Assembly: GCA_040904405.1 (NCBI GenBank)
Contig: JBBDTK010000133.1
Span: 1-17,743 of the forward strand
Length of the DNA: 17,743 nucleotides
Reading direction: 5' to 3'
DNA from: VRUE01 sp040904405
GTDB taxonomy: Bacteria > Actinomycetota > Thermoleophilia > Solirubrobacterales > 70-9
A program made the position numbers and the translations under genes. The notes beneath the pieces were generated by a model. The model worked only from the letters and a program-made list of their open reading frames with translations, ran no database searches and was not told the DNA's origin. Positions within the stretch are counted from its first letter, which is position 1. Each line of letters opens with the position of its first letter. Positions 6,718 to 17,743 of this stretch are shown here, piece after piece.

Positions 6718-8562
6718 TCAGGTGGCCGGCTCCGAGGCGGCATTCTCACCCACGCCCATGGCCAAGGCCATGATCGAGACCTGCGGGTTGACCGCCGGGC
6801 AGCTGGGCAGGATGGAGGCGTCCGCCACCCGAACGCCGTCGACCCCGCGCAGCCTCCCGTGGGGGTCGACCGGGTGGTGGGCGGGGTCGGAGCCGGCGGC
6901 CACGGTGCCGGTCGGGTGGAAGGCGGCGAGCCGCAGGCGGCGCGGGTCGAGCTCCGTAAGCGCTGTCTCGACCTCCGCCTCGTCGCGGACCGGCGGCGCG
7001 CCGCCGCCCAGCTCCACCTCGCGAGCCCCGGCGGCCAGCATCACCCGCGCCATCGCCCCGACCGCGGCGACCAGTCGCCGGCCGTCCTCGCCGCACAGGG
7101 AGTAGAGGACCAGCGGGCGGCGGGCGCCCACCACCCTCCCGGAGGGCGAGTCGCCGATCATCGCTCCAAGGGTCGCCGTGCGTGACGCGCCGGCCAGCCG
7201 CTGCTGCAGATGCGAGCCGTAGCCCGGGGCCGAGATCGCCCCCATCCCGGGCGGCGAGGAGGTGGCCTCGATCAGGATCCCGTGGCGCTCGTGCAGCTCC
7301 TCGATGCCGACGCTCTGCATGACGCCGCGCCACGGCACCACCTCCTCGTCGAAGGCGGCGCTGACCCCGGTCGCCGGGTGGATCGAGAGGCCGCGCCCGA
7401 GCCGCGGGTGGCGGCCGAGCCCGGAGCGGCGCAGCAGGGGCGGCGTGCCGATCGCACCGGCGGCGACCACCACCAGCGGCGCTGAGATCCGCGCCCGCGA
7501 GCCGTCGCTGCGGCGCGCCTCGACCCCGACGGCGCGGCCGCGCTCGGCCAGCAGCCTGGTCACGGTCAGCTCGGAGACGATTCGCGCCCCCGCCTCGCAG
7601 GCCTGCGGCAGCGCATTGAGGTGGACGCCGCCCTTGGCGTTGTTGGGGCAACCGATCGCGCACTGGCAGGCGCCGCGGCAGCCGGGCGCATTGCGGCGCA
7701 GCGGCTCGCCGTGCCAGCCCAGCGCCGCGGCGCCGGCCAGCGCCAGCTCGGCGTTGCGGCCCAGCACCTCGCGCGGGGTCGGGGCGACGGCGATCGTCGC
7801 TTCCGCGTCTGCGACCCGGGCGGCGAGGCCCTCCGGCTCGGCCAGCGCCAGCCCGTGGACCTCATGCCAGTCGGCAACCACGCGCGGCGGCGGCGGGTAG
7901 CAGGTGCCGGAGTTGATCGCCGTGGTGCCGCCGACCGCCCGGCCCAGCGGCAGCGCGACCGGCGGCGCTCCATAGGCCATCGTCGTGCCGGCCTCGCGGT
8001 AGAGCGCGCCGAAGCGGTCGAGCGGATGGGTGGCGCGGAAGCGCTCCGCGGTCCAGCGCTCGCCCTCCTCGACCACCACCGTGTCGAGGCCGGCTCGCGC
8101 CAGGGCGCGGGCGGCGAAGGCCCCGCCGGCACCGGACCCGACGACGACGGCGTCGCAGCTGCAGGAGTGCGGCCACTCGGCGGCGGGGAGGAGGTCGAGG
8201 GCGGCGTCGGGGCGGGAGGGCTCGTGACGGGAGCCGGCGGCGGCGATCTCGGTGGCGAAGGCGTCGGCGCCCTGGGCGAGCATCAGCACCGACTTGACGG
8301 CTTCGACCGCCGGCGCGGCCGGGCCGCTCGCCAGCCGCAGCAGCAGCTCTTCGCGGCGCCGCGGCGGCAGCCCCCCGAGCGTTCGCCCGTTGCGGACCAG
8401 CGACACCCCCTCGACCCCGAGCAGCGCGGCGGCCGGCGCCGCCCTGGTCGGCGCCGGCATGCGGTCGACGAGCCGCCGCGCCACGCTCGCCGTGCGCTCC
8501 GGGTCCGGGCCGCCGCCCTCCGGTGGCAGCAGGGCGGCCGCGAAGTCTCCAAGCGCCGACAT
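6718..8562 (-). CDS. GMC-family FAD-dependent oxidoreductase (long-chain alcohol oxidase-like)
   Basis: A 614-aa flavoenzyme. An alpha-helical N-terminal domain of about 130 residues precedes the FAD fold, as in long-chain alcohol oxidase-type members. The dinucleotide site VVGSGAGG is at 140-147, with the ribose-binding Glu in VVVEEGE near 165. GRAVGGTTAINSGTCY (207-222) is the GMC signature region. A Cys cluster CxxxCxCxxxC (295, 299, 301, 305) lies in PGCRGACQCAIGCPNNAKGG. The C-terminal GMC domain has the catalytic His549 in AFHPTGT and Asn592 in AVNPQVSIMALA. No signal peptide is seen, so it is probably cytoplasmic. The substrate is likely an alcohol but cannot be specified. The ATG at 8562 follows a TAGTAT hexamer by 7 bp without a Shine-Dalgarno. 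Confidence 0.93.
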   Translation of the reverse strand: MSALGDFAAALLPPEGGGPDPERTASVARRLVDRMPAPTRAAPAAALLGVEGVSLVRNGRTLGGLPPRRREELLLRLASGPAAPAVEAVKSVLMLAQGADAFATEIAAAGSRHEPSRPDAALDLLPAAEWPHSCSCDAVVVGSGAGGAFAARALARAGLDTVVVEEGERWTAERFRATHPLDRFGALYREAGTTMAYGAPPVALPLGRAVGGTTAINSGTCYPPPPRVVADWHEVHGLALAEPEGLAARVADAEATIAVAPTPREVLGRNAELALAGAAALGWHGEPLRRNAPGCRGACQCAIGCPNNAKGGVHLNALPQACEAGARIVSELTVTRLLAERGRAVGVEARRSDGSRARISAPLVVVAAGAIGTPPLLRRSGLGRHPRLGRGLSIHPATGVSAAFDEEVVPWRGVMQSVGIEELHERHGILIEATSSPPGMGAISAPGYGSHLQQRLAGASRTATLGAMIGDSPSGRVVGARRPLVLYSLCGEDGRRLVAAVGAMARVMLAAGAREVELGGGAPPVRDEAEVETALTELDPRRLRLAAFHPTGTVAAGSDPAHHPVDPHGRLRGVDGVRVADASILPSCPAVNPQVSIMALAMGVGENAASEPAT

Positions 8563-8569
8563 GGCGGAG

Positions 8570-8575
8570 ATACTA
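8570..8575 (-). promoter_or_regulatory. Candidate -10 hexamer (TAGTAT) of the GMC oxidoreductase gene
   Basis: On the minus strand TAGTAT ends 7 bp before the ATG at 8562, the spacing expected for a leaderless mRNA. It overlaps the candidate TAGGTT hexamer (8574-8579) of the divergent small gene, so the two promoters may be mutually exclusive. Confidence 0.4.
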
Positions 8576-8587
8576 GGTTGAGGTTCA

Positions 8588-8611
8588 ATGAGCTGGCTGG
8601 ACAGCCAATGA
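8588..8611 (+). CDS. Seven-codon upstream ORF overlapping the next start (ATGA)
   Basis: ATG at 8588 encodes MSWLDSQ and ends at TGA 8609-8611, overlapping the ATG (8608) of the downstream gene. A TAGGTT hexamer ends 8 bp before it, so a leaderless ribosome could translate it and re-initiate through the ATGA junction. It is too short for composition tests. The claim rests on geometry alone. Confidence 0.3.
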   Translation: MSWLDSQ

Positions 8612-8958
8612 GCTTTGCGATCGACCCGCCGCTGCTGGTCGCCTCCGGCGCCGCGATCGAGGTGGCCACCGGCGAGGACGAGGTGCGGACGCGGCGCCTG
8701 CGCGCCTGCGTCATCGCCCTCTTCGTCGGCGTCTCACTCGCCCTCTACGCCAACCTGCCGGGCCTGGGGCGGATCTGGCGCCCCTTCGAGGCCCGCTCCG
8801 GCCGCGAGTTCATGCTGACCTCCGGGCTGGCCCGGATCGACGAGCGCCGGATGTCGGGCCGCCAGCACGCCGCGGCCCTCGCCCAGTTCGCGCTCTACCC
8901 GCTCTGGGTCCGGCTCGGGGCCGCGCTCGTGCGCGCTATCCGCCCCAGCCGGCGCTGA
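8608..8958 (+). CDS. Small single-span membrane protein, function unknown
   Basis: A 116-aa protein. A polar N-terminus of about 29 residues ends in RTRRLR, followed by one hydrophobic helix (about 33-50, ACVIALFVGVSLALYANL). A conserved-looking domain with FEARSGREFMLTSGLARI and a terminal amphipathic or hydrophobic stretch ends the protein. The basic cluster just before the helix predicts the N-terminus inside the cell. I do not recognise the family. The gene is divergent from the GMC oxidoreductase (45 bp between starts) and is preceded by the overlapping 7-codon ORF. A longer open frame upstream is antisense to the GMC gene and is rejected. Confidence 0.68.
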   Translation: MSFAIDPPLLVASGAAIEVATGEDEVRTRRLRACVIALFVGVSLALYANLPGLGRIWRPFEARSGREFMLTSGLARIDERRMSGRQHAAALAQFALYPLWVRLGAALVRAIRPSRR

Positions 8959-8976
8959 CGCACCGCCCGTCGCCGC

Positions 8977-9022
8977 CGATCGCAGCTTTTTCCGGTCCAT
9001 AGGCCCTACAAAGCTGCGATCG
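8977..9022. repeat. Perfect 13-bp inverted repeat upstream of mfd (operator or hairpin)
   Basis: The arms CGATCGCAGCTTT (8977-8989) and AAAGCTGCGATCG (9010-9022) are exact reverse complements around a 20-bp centre. The right arm occupies the -35 zone of the candidate mfd promoter. No T-tract follows either arm in the outward direction, so it does not look like an intrinsic terminator. A repressor site or a small genomic palindrome are the best readings. Confidence 0.6.
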
Positions 9023-9032
9023 CCGCCGCAAC

Positions 9033-9038
9033 TAGAAT
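9033..9038 (+). promoter_or_regulatory. Candidate -10 hexamer (TAGAAT) of mfd
   Basis: TAGAAT differs from TATAAT at one base and ends 43 bp before the mfd ATG. The usual -35 position is taken up by the right arm of the inverted repeat. No clear -35 box is seen. Confidence 0.4.
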
Positions 9039-9081
9039 CGGACGGCGCACCGGATCGGCCGATCTGGGCGTTTCGCCTGTC

Positions 9082-12566
<3,485 letters not shown>

Positions 12567-12570
<4 letters not shown>

Positions 12571-13919
12571 GTCCGGACCAGGGCAGGAGCCGTACGGGAG
12601 GAAAAGGGGGGCGCGGAGGCGCTCCTCCGAGCGCCGCTGCTCGGCGCCGTGGCCTGCTCGTCTTCGGCGCCGGCTTCGTCCTCCTCTTCCTGATCGTCGC
12701 GATCTCCGAGGGGGTCGGCGACCCCAGCATTCCTTCGGACGCCGTGGTCGTGGTCGAGGAGGCGCCTGGCAGCGGCGAGATCAGCCAGGAGGAGTTCGAT
12801 CGCGCGCTGAAACAGGCGGCGGCCCAGGGCCAGCTGCCGAAAGCGCCCAAACCGGGCGACCCGCAGTACGACGAACTGAAGGAAACGGCGCTCAACAACC
12901 TGCTCGAATTCATCTGGTTGGAAGGCCTGGCGGAGGAAATGGGGATCACCGCCAGCGACCGGGAGGTCGCCGCCGAATTCAAAAAACTGAAAGACGAAAA
13001 CTTCCCGAGCGAGGCCGAATACAAAAGCTTCCTGAAAGAATCCGGCTTCACCCAGGAGGACGTCGACCGGCAGGTCAAGCTGCAGAAACTGAGCGCGGAA
13101 ATCCAGGAACAGCTGACGGAGGAAGCACCGCAGCCGAGCCAGGGCGAAATCGAGAACTACTACGAGTCGGCCAAGGCGACCCAGTTCACCGAACAGCCGA
13201 GCCGCAGCGTTCGCCTGATCGTCAACAAAGACCGGGCGAAGGCCAAAGAGGCGAAAAACGCGCTGGGTGAGAGCAACACCGCCAAAGACTGGCAGCGGCT
13301 GGCGAAAGAATACTCCGAAGACTCGGCGACGAAATCCAAAGGCGGCCTCCAGGAAGGCATCGCCGAAGGCACGCTCGAAGAACCGCTCGACGCGGCGGTC
13401 TTCGGCGCTCCGGAAGGCCAGATCGAAGGGCCGATAAAAACCCAGCGCGGCTTCTACGTCTTCGAAGTGCAGAACTCGAGCCCGGAACAGACCCAGCCGC
13501 TGAACGCGGTCGAAGAACAGATCCAGAGCACCCTGGCGCAGCGCAACGAACAGGAATACTTCAACGCCTTCGTCTCCGACTTCAACCAGACCTGGCAGTC
13601 GCGCACCTACTGCGCCGAGGACTACGTGACCCAGCGCTGTGCCAACTTCAAGAGCGACGGGCATCCGGCGACGGCGCCCCCCGCCTGCTACGAAGAGAGC
13701 CCCGAAGCCGAGCCGGAAGCCTGCCCGGCGCCGGTCTTCCAGCTGATCCCGGCGCAGCCCGGCACCGTGACCCCGCTCGAACCGCAGGGCAAACCGCTGG
13801 CGCAGCGGCCGCGGCCGGCGGGTGGAGAAGAAGCGGGTGCCGAAACGCCGGAACTGCCGCCTGGCGCGGTGCCGCCGCCCTCCGAAGCACCGCCCCCCGA
13901 AGCGCCACCCGCCGAATAG
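12567..13919 (+). CDS. Membrane-anchored SurA/PrsA-like chaperone with degenerate parvulin domain
   Basis: A 450-aa protein. A basic N-terminus (1-28) and one membrane anchor (about 29-47) are followed by an extracytoplasmic SurA-N-like helical region (about 70-190) and a PpiC/parvulin-type rotamase domain (about 212-303). Landmarks are LAKEYSEDSATKSKGG (245-260) and IKTQRGFYVFEV (290-301). A Pro/Ala/Glu-rich tail runs from about 395 to the end. Cys349, 358, 374 and 386 lie between domain and tail. The two parvulin histidines are replaced (Arg216 and Tyr297), so chaperone rather than isomerase activity is likely. The GTG start overlaps the mfd stop (GTGA), implying coupling. From about codon 92 to 333 Glu and Lys codons switch to GAA and AAA, unlike all neighbours. 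Confidence 0.88.
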
Positions 13920-13940
13920 TCCCGCCGCCCGCGCGGTGAA

Positions 13941-13946
13941 TAGACT
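13941..13946 (+). promoter_or_regulatory. Candidate -10 hexamer (TAGACT) of eno
   Basis: TAGACT ends 12 bp before the eno ATG in the 39-bp gap. No Shine-Dalgarno precedes the ATG, so a very short leader is likely. No -35 box is seen. Confidence 0.35.
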
Positions 13947-13958
13947 GGCGCGCCCGGC

Positions 13959-15254
13959 ATGAGCGCCATCGCCTCCATCCACGCGCGCCAGATCCTCGAC
14001 TCGCGCGGCAACCCTACGGTCGAGGTCGAGGTGACCCTCGACTCCGGCGTCCGCGGCCTCGCCGCGGTTCCCTCCGGCGCCTCGACCGGCGAGTTCGAGG
14101 CGGTCGAGCTGCGCGACGGCGGCGAGCGCTGGGCCGGCAAGGGCGTCACCGGCGCGGTCGCCCACGTCAACGGCGAGATCGCGGCGGCGCTGACCGGCGC
14201 CCGGGCGGCCGAGCAGAGCTCGCTCGACGAGACGATGATCGAGCTCGACGGCACCCCGAACAAGGGCCGGCTCGGCGCCAACGCGATCCTCGGCGTCTCG
14301 CTGGCGCTGGCGAAGGCGGCGGCGCTCGATTCCGGCCAGCCGCTCTACCGCTACCTGGCCGAGCTCTACGGCGGCGGCGAGCCGAGCCTGCTGCCGGTGC
14401 CGATGATGAACGTGCTCAACGGCGGCGCCCACGCCGACAACTCGGTCGACTTCCAGGAGTTCATGGTCGTGCCGGCGGGCGCCGCGAGCTTCTCGGAGTG
14501 CCTGCGGGTCGGCGCCGAGGTCTTCCACGCGCTGAAGAAGAGCCTCGCGGGCAAGGGGCTCTCGACCGCGGTCGGCGACGAGGGCGGCTTCGCCCCCGAC
14601 CTCGACTCCAACGAGGCGGCGCTGCAGGCGGTCCTGGCCGGGGTCGAGGCGGCTGGCTACGAGCCCGGCGCCGACGTCTTCATCGCCCTCGACCCCGCCG
14701 CCAGCGAGGTCTACGAGGGCGGCGCCTACGTGCTCGAGCATGAGGGCCGCGCGCTCAGCTCCGAGCAGATGGCCGAGTACTGGGTGGACGCCTGCTCGCG
14801 CTACCCGATCGTCTCGATCGAGGACGGCATGGACGAGGAGGACTGGGACGGCTGGAAGCTGCTCACCGAGCGGCTGGGGGAGCGGGTGCAGCTGGTCGGC
14901 GACGACCTCTTCGTCACCAACCCGGAGCGGCTGCGGCGCGGGATCGAGCTCGGCGTCGGCAACTCGATCCTGGTCAAGGTCAACCAGATCGGCACCCTGA
15001 GCGAGACCTTCGAGGCGATCCGCACCGCTCGCGACGCCGGCTACTCGGCGGTGATCTCGCACCGCTCCGGCGAGACCGAGGACACGACCATCGCCGACCT
15101 CGCCGTCGCCACCGGCGCCGGCCAGATCAAGACCGGCGCCCCCTCGCGCTCGGACCGGGTCGCCAAGTACAACCGCCTGCTGCGGATAGAGGAGGAGCTG
15201 GGAGGGGAGGCGGAGTTCCCAGGTTTGCGAGCGTTCTCGCGCACGTCTGGATGA
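13959..15254 (+). CDS. eno: Enolase (phosphopyruvate hydratase)
   Basis: A 431-aa glycolytic enzyme converting 2-phosphoglycerate to phosphoenolpyruvate; full length for the family. The mobile loop PSGASTGEFEAVELRDGG is at 38-55. Catalytic Glu208 is in GDEGGF, with Glu167 in DFQEFM. The Mg2+ ligands are Asp245 (IALDPAASE), Glu288 (SIEDGMDEED) and Asp315 (GDDLFVTN). Catalytic Lys340 lies in the signature ILVKVNQIGTLSET (337-350). SHRSGETED (367-375) and Lys391 in QIKTGAPSRSDR complete the site. All key residues are intact. Glu and Lys codons are GAG and AAG almost throughout, in contrast to the gene upstream. It sits between the SurA/PrsA-like gene and ftsB, a typical actinobacterial context. 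Confidence 0.98.
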   Translation: MSAIASIHARQILDSRGNPTVEVEVTLDSGVRGLAAVPSGASTGEFEAVELRDGGERWAGKGVTGAVAHVNGEIAAALTGARAAEQSSLDETMIELDGTPNKGRLGANAILGVSLALAKAAALDSGQPLYRYLAELYGGGEPSLLPVPMMNVLNGGAHADNSVDFQEFMVVPAGAASFSECLRVGAEVFHALKKSLAGKGLSTAVGDEGGFAPDLDSNEAALQAVLAGVEAAGYEPGADVFIALDPAASEVYEGGAYVLEHEGRALSSEQMAEYWVDACSRYPIVSIEDGMDEEDWDGWKLLTERLGERVQLVGDDLFVTNPERLRRGIELGVGNSILVKVNQIGTLSETFEAIRTARDAGYSAVISHRSGETEDTTIADLAVATGAGQIKTGAPSRSDRVAKYNRLLRIEEELGGEAEFPGLRAFSRTSG

Positions 15255-15360
15255 CGCGCGTGGCGCTGCCCATCTCTTCGTCCTCGTGCGGCCGTTTCGG
15301 TCACGCGCCAACTGTGCGCTCCCTTCATCGGCCGCCCTGCGTCCTCGATCTGCTTGGCCA

Positions 15361-15392
15361 TGCACGTCCCCAGCCGCATGCTCACGTGCGGT
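15361..15392. other. Small competing inverted repeats in the eno-ftsB gap
   Basis: Two alternative pairings share bases: GCACGT (15362-15367) with ACGTGC (15384-15389), and AGCCGCA (15372-15378) with TGCGGT (15387-15392). The rest of the 173-bp gap (15255-15427) shows no convincing gene, terminator or promoter. Confidence 0.25.
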
Positions 15393-15427
15393 GAAGGACT
15401 TCGACGCCCGATCGCGTAGCAGCGGGT

Positions 15428-15799
15428 ATGGCGACCCGCACGCGCCCGGCAAGAAAGACCACATCGCGGCCGAAACGACGCCCAGCGGCGCGCCGCAAGC
15501 CGGCTCCCCGCCGCGGCGGCAGCCGGATCCGCTGGGACAAAGTCGGCCGGATTGCGCTTACGCTGGTGCTGGCCGCGGTGCTCTACTCCTACCTCAACCC
15601 GGCGATCGAGTTCGTCAAGACCTACACGGCGACCACCGCCGCCAAGGCCGAATTCCACGAGCAGCTGAGGGAGAACAAGCGCCTCCACAGGCGGATCCAG
15701 ACCGCCGGCGACCCGGTCGTCGTCGCCCGCAGGGCGCGGGCGCAGGGGATGGTCGCCGAAGGCGAGACGCCGATCGTCGTCCACGGGCTGGGCAACTGA
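15428..15799 (+). CDS. ftsB: FtsB/DivIC-type septum formation initiator
   Basis: A 123-aa bitopic division protein. A very basic, Ala/Pro/Arg-rich cytoplasmic N-terminus (1-38) precedes one membrane helix (about 40-57, GRIALTLVLAAVLYSYL). A short coiled coil follows (about 66-93, AAKAEFHEQLRENKRLHRRI), then the family's C-terminal element with ARRARAQGMVAEGETPIVV (100-118). Family members bridge FtsL and FtsQ/DivIB in the divisome. Position downstream of eno matches many actinobacteria and supports the call. The ATG at 15428 is the first start and gives the expected topology. The GT-C-like gene follows after 41 bp. Confidence 0.9.
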   Translation: MATRTRPARKTTSRPKRRPAARRKPAPRRGGSRIRWDKVGRIALTLVLAAVLYSYLNPAIEFVKTYTATTAAKAEFHEQLRENKRLHRRIQTAGDPVVVARRARAQGMVAEGETPIVVHGLGN

Positions 15800-15840
15800 G
15801 CGAGCTGGCCAGGCCACTAGCCTGCCCAGGCGGGTAACCC

Positions 15841-17082
<1,242 letters not shown>

Positions 17083-17647
17083 CGGCGCTGGCGATGGCTT
17101 TGGCGCTGACGATGGCAGTGGTCGCGCTTGCCCCGGCGAGACGGCGATGGGTTGCGGCAGGATGGTGGTCAGCGGCCGGGTTTGCCGGCGGCGGCTACTG
17201 GTACCTGCGCAACCTGATCGCATCCGGCAACCCGCTGCCGCAGCTGGAGACCCTGGGGCCGATCTCGCTGCCCCACCCGGAGCGGTTGCAGGGCGCCAGG
17301 CCGGACTTCTCGATCGCCCACTACGCAACCGACACCGCGATCTGGCAGGAGTACTTCGGCCCCGGCCTGGACCACGCCCTGGGCACGCTCTGGCCGCTCG
17401 TCGTCGGCGCGGCCATCCTCGGCGCCCTCCTCGCCCTCCTCCAGCGCCAGGATCGCCTCCTCCGCTGGCTCGGCGGCGTGACCCTCTTCGGCCTGCTCGC
17501 CTACGTCTTCACCCCGTTCGGCGCCGCCGGCGCCGAGGGCGACCCGGTCGGCTTCAGCATCAACGTCCGCTACGCCATCCCCTCTCTCTTGGTCGGCCTG
17601 ACCCTGCTCCCCATAGCGATCGGCAAAGCGATGTCCCTCGCCAGATC

Positions 17648-17743
17648 CGCGTCTTCCGCGGGTGGCGCCGGGGAGGGGTCGCGGGAGGGCGCGGCGTCCC
17701 GTTTTTCGCCCCAGCCCCGCTCTCGGACGGCCGCGCAACCGGG
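17648..17743 (+). repeat. Palindromic element unit 3 (truncated by window end)
   Basis: It starts CGCGTCTTCCGCGGGTGG like unit 2. The stretch 17680-17716 matches 16887-16923 at 36 of 37 bases, and both continue through a shared CTCGGACGGCCGC and ACCGGG. GTTTTTCGCC is at 17701-17710. The right arm lies outside the window. Confidence 0.85.

Noticed and set aside
8977..9022. Intrinsic terminator after the small membrane-protein gene
   Set aside because: The T-tract sits at the inner edge of the left arm, not after the right arm, and the loop is 20 bp long.

Overview
The window is GC-rich (clearly above 70% across most genes, nearer 60% in the first 1.9 kb). Its core gene order is rplY(ctc)-pth-[insert]-mfd-SurA/PrsA-like-eno-ftsB/divIC. 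That order, the GC content and a secreted GGxGxD-repeat protein with a C-terminal Cys-rich tail suggest a high-GC actinobacterium, probably class Thermoleophilia (Solirubrobacterales-like). The assignment is an inference from content, not a database match. Long open frames antisense to the real genes are a side effect of GC-biased codon use.

Layout. Positions 1-55 are the 3' part of a tRNA-Ser(CGA) cut by the window edge. A 30-bp copy of its 3' end (29 of 30 identical) lies at 3058-3087. The roughly 3 kb between the copies looks like the trace of a tRNA-targeted insertion. It holds a minus-strand M43-type metalloprotease with a small beta-rich, lipocalin-like protein 12 bp downstream, a small three-helix membrane protein, and a divergent secreted GGxGxD-repeat protein. 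No integrase is visible. Next come an AarF/ABC1/UbiB-family kinase-like gene (minus) and, divergently, the translation pair rplY-pth. Between pth and mfd sit a crotonase-fold protein, a GMC oxidoreductase (minus) and a 116-aa membrane protein preceded by a 7-codon upstream ORF.

The second half holds mfd (transcription-repair coupling; it contains a 10-N assembly gap), a membrane-anchored SurA/PrsA-type protein overlapping mfd by 4 bp, enolase, an FtsB/DivIC-type division protein, and a multi-spanning GT-C-like membrane protein that leaves the window at its 3' end.

Most unusual region. The GT-C-like gene (15841 to the window end) is invaded at three places by one family of GC-rich, palindromic repeats. 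Unit ends are CCGCGGGT and ACCCGCGG, and long units carry a GTTTTTCGCC/GGCGAAAAAC inner pair. The middle copy contains an uninterrupted run of 33 G. As assembled, this run puts the downstream part of the gene out of frame; 31 or 34 G would restore one continuous ORF. This looks like an ORF-invading palindromic element, comparable in concept to the Rickettsia palindromic elements, possibly combined with a slippage-prone phase switch.

A second window-wide pattern is a TAnnnT hexamer ending 6-12 bp before several start codons that lack a Shine-Dalgarno sequence. This suggests frequent leaderless transcription.
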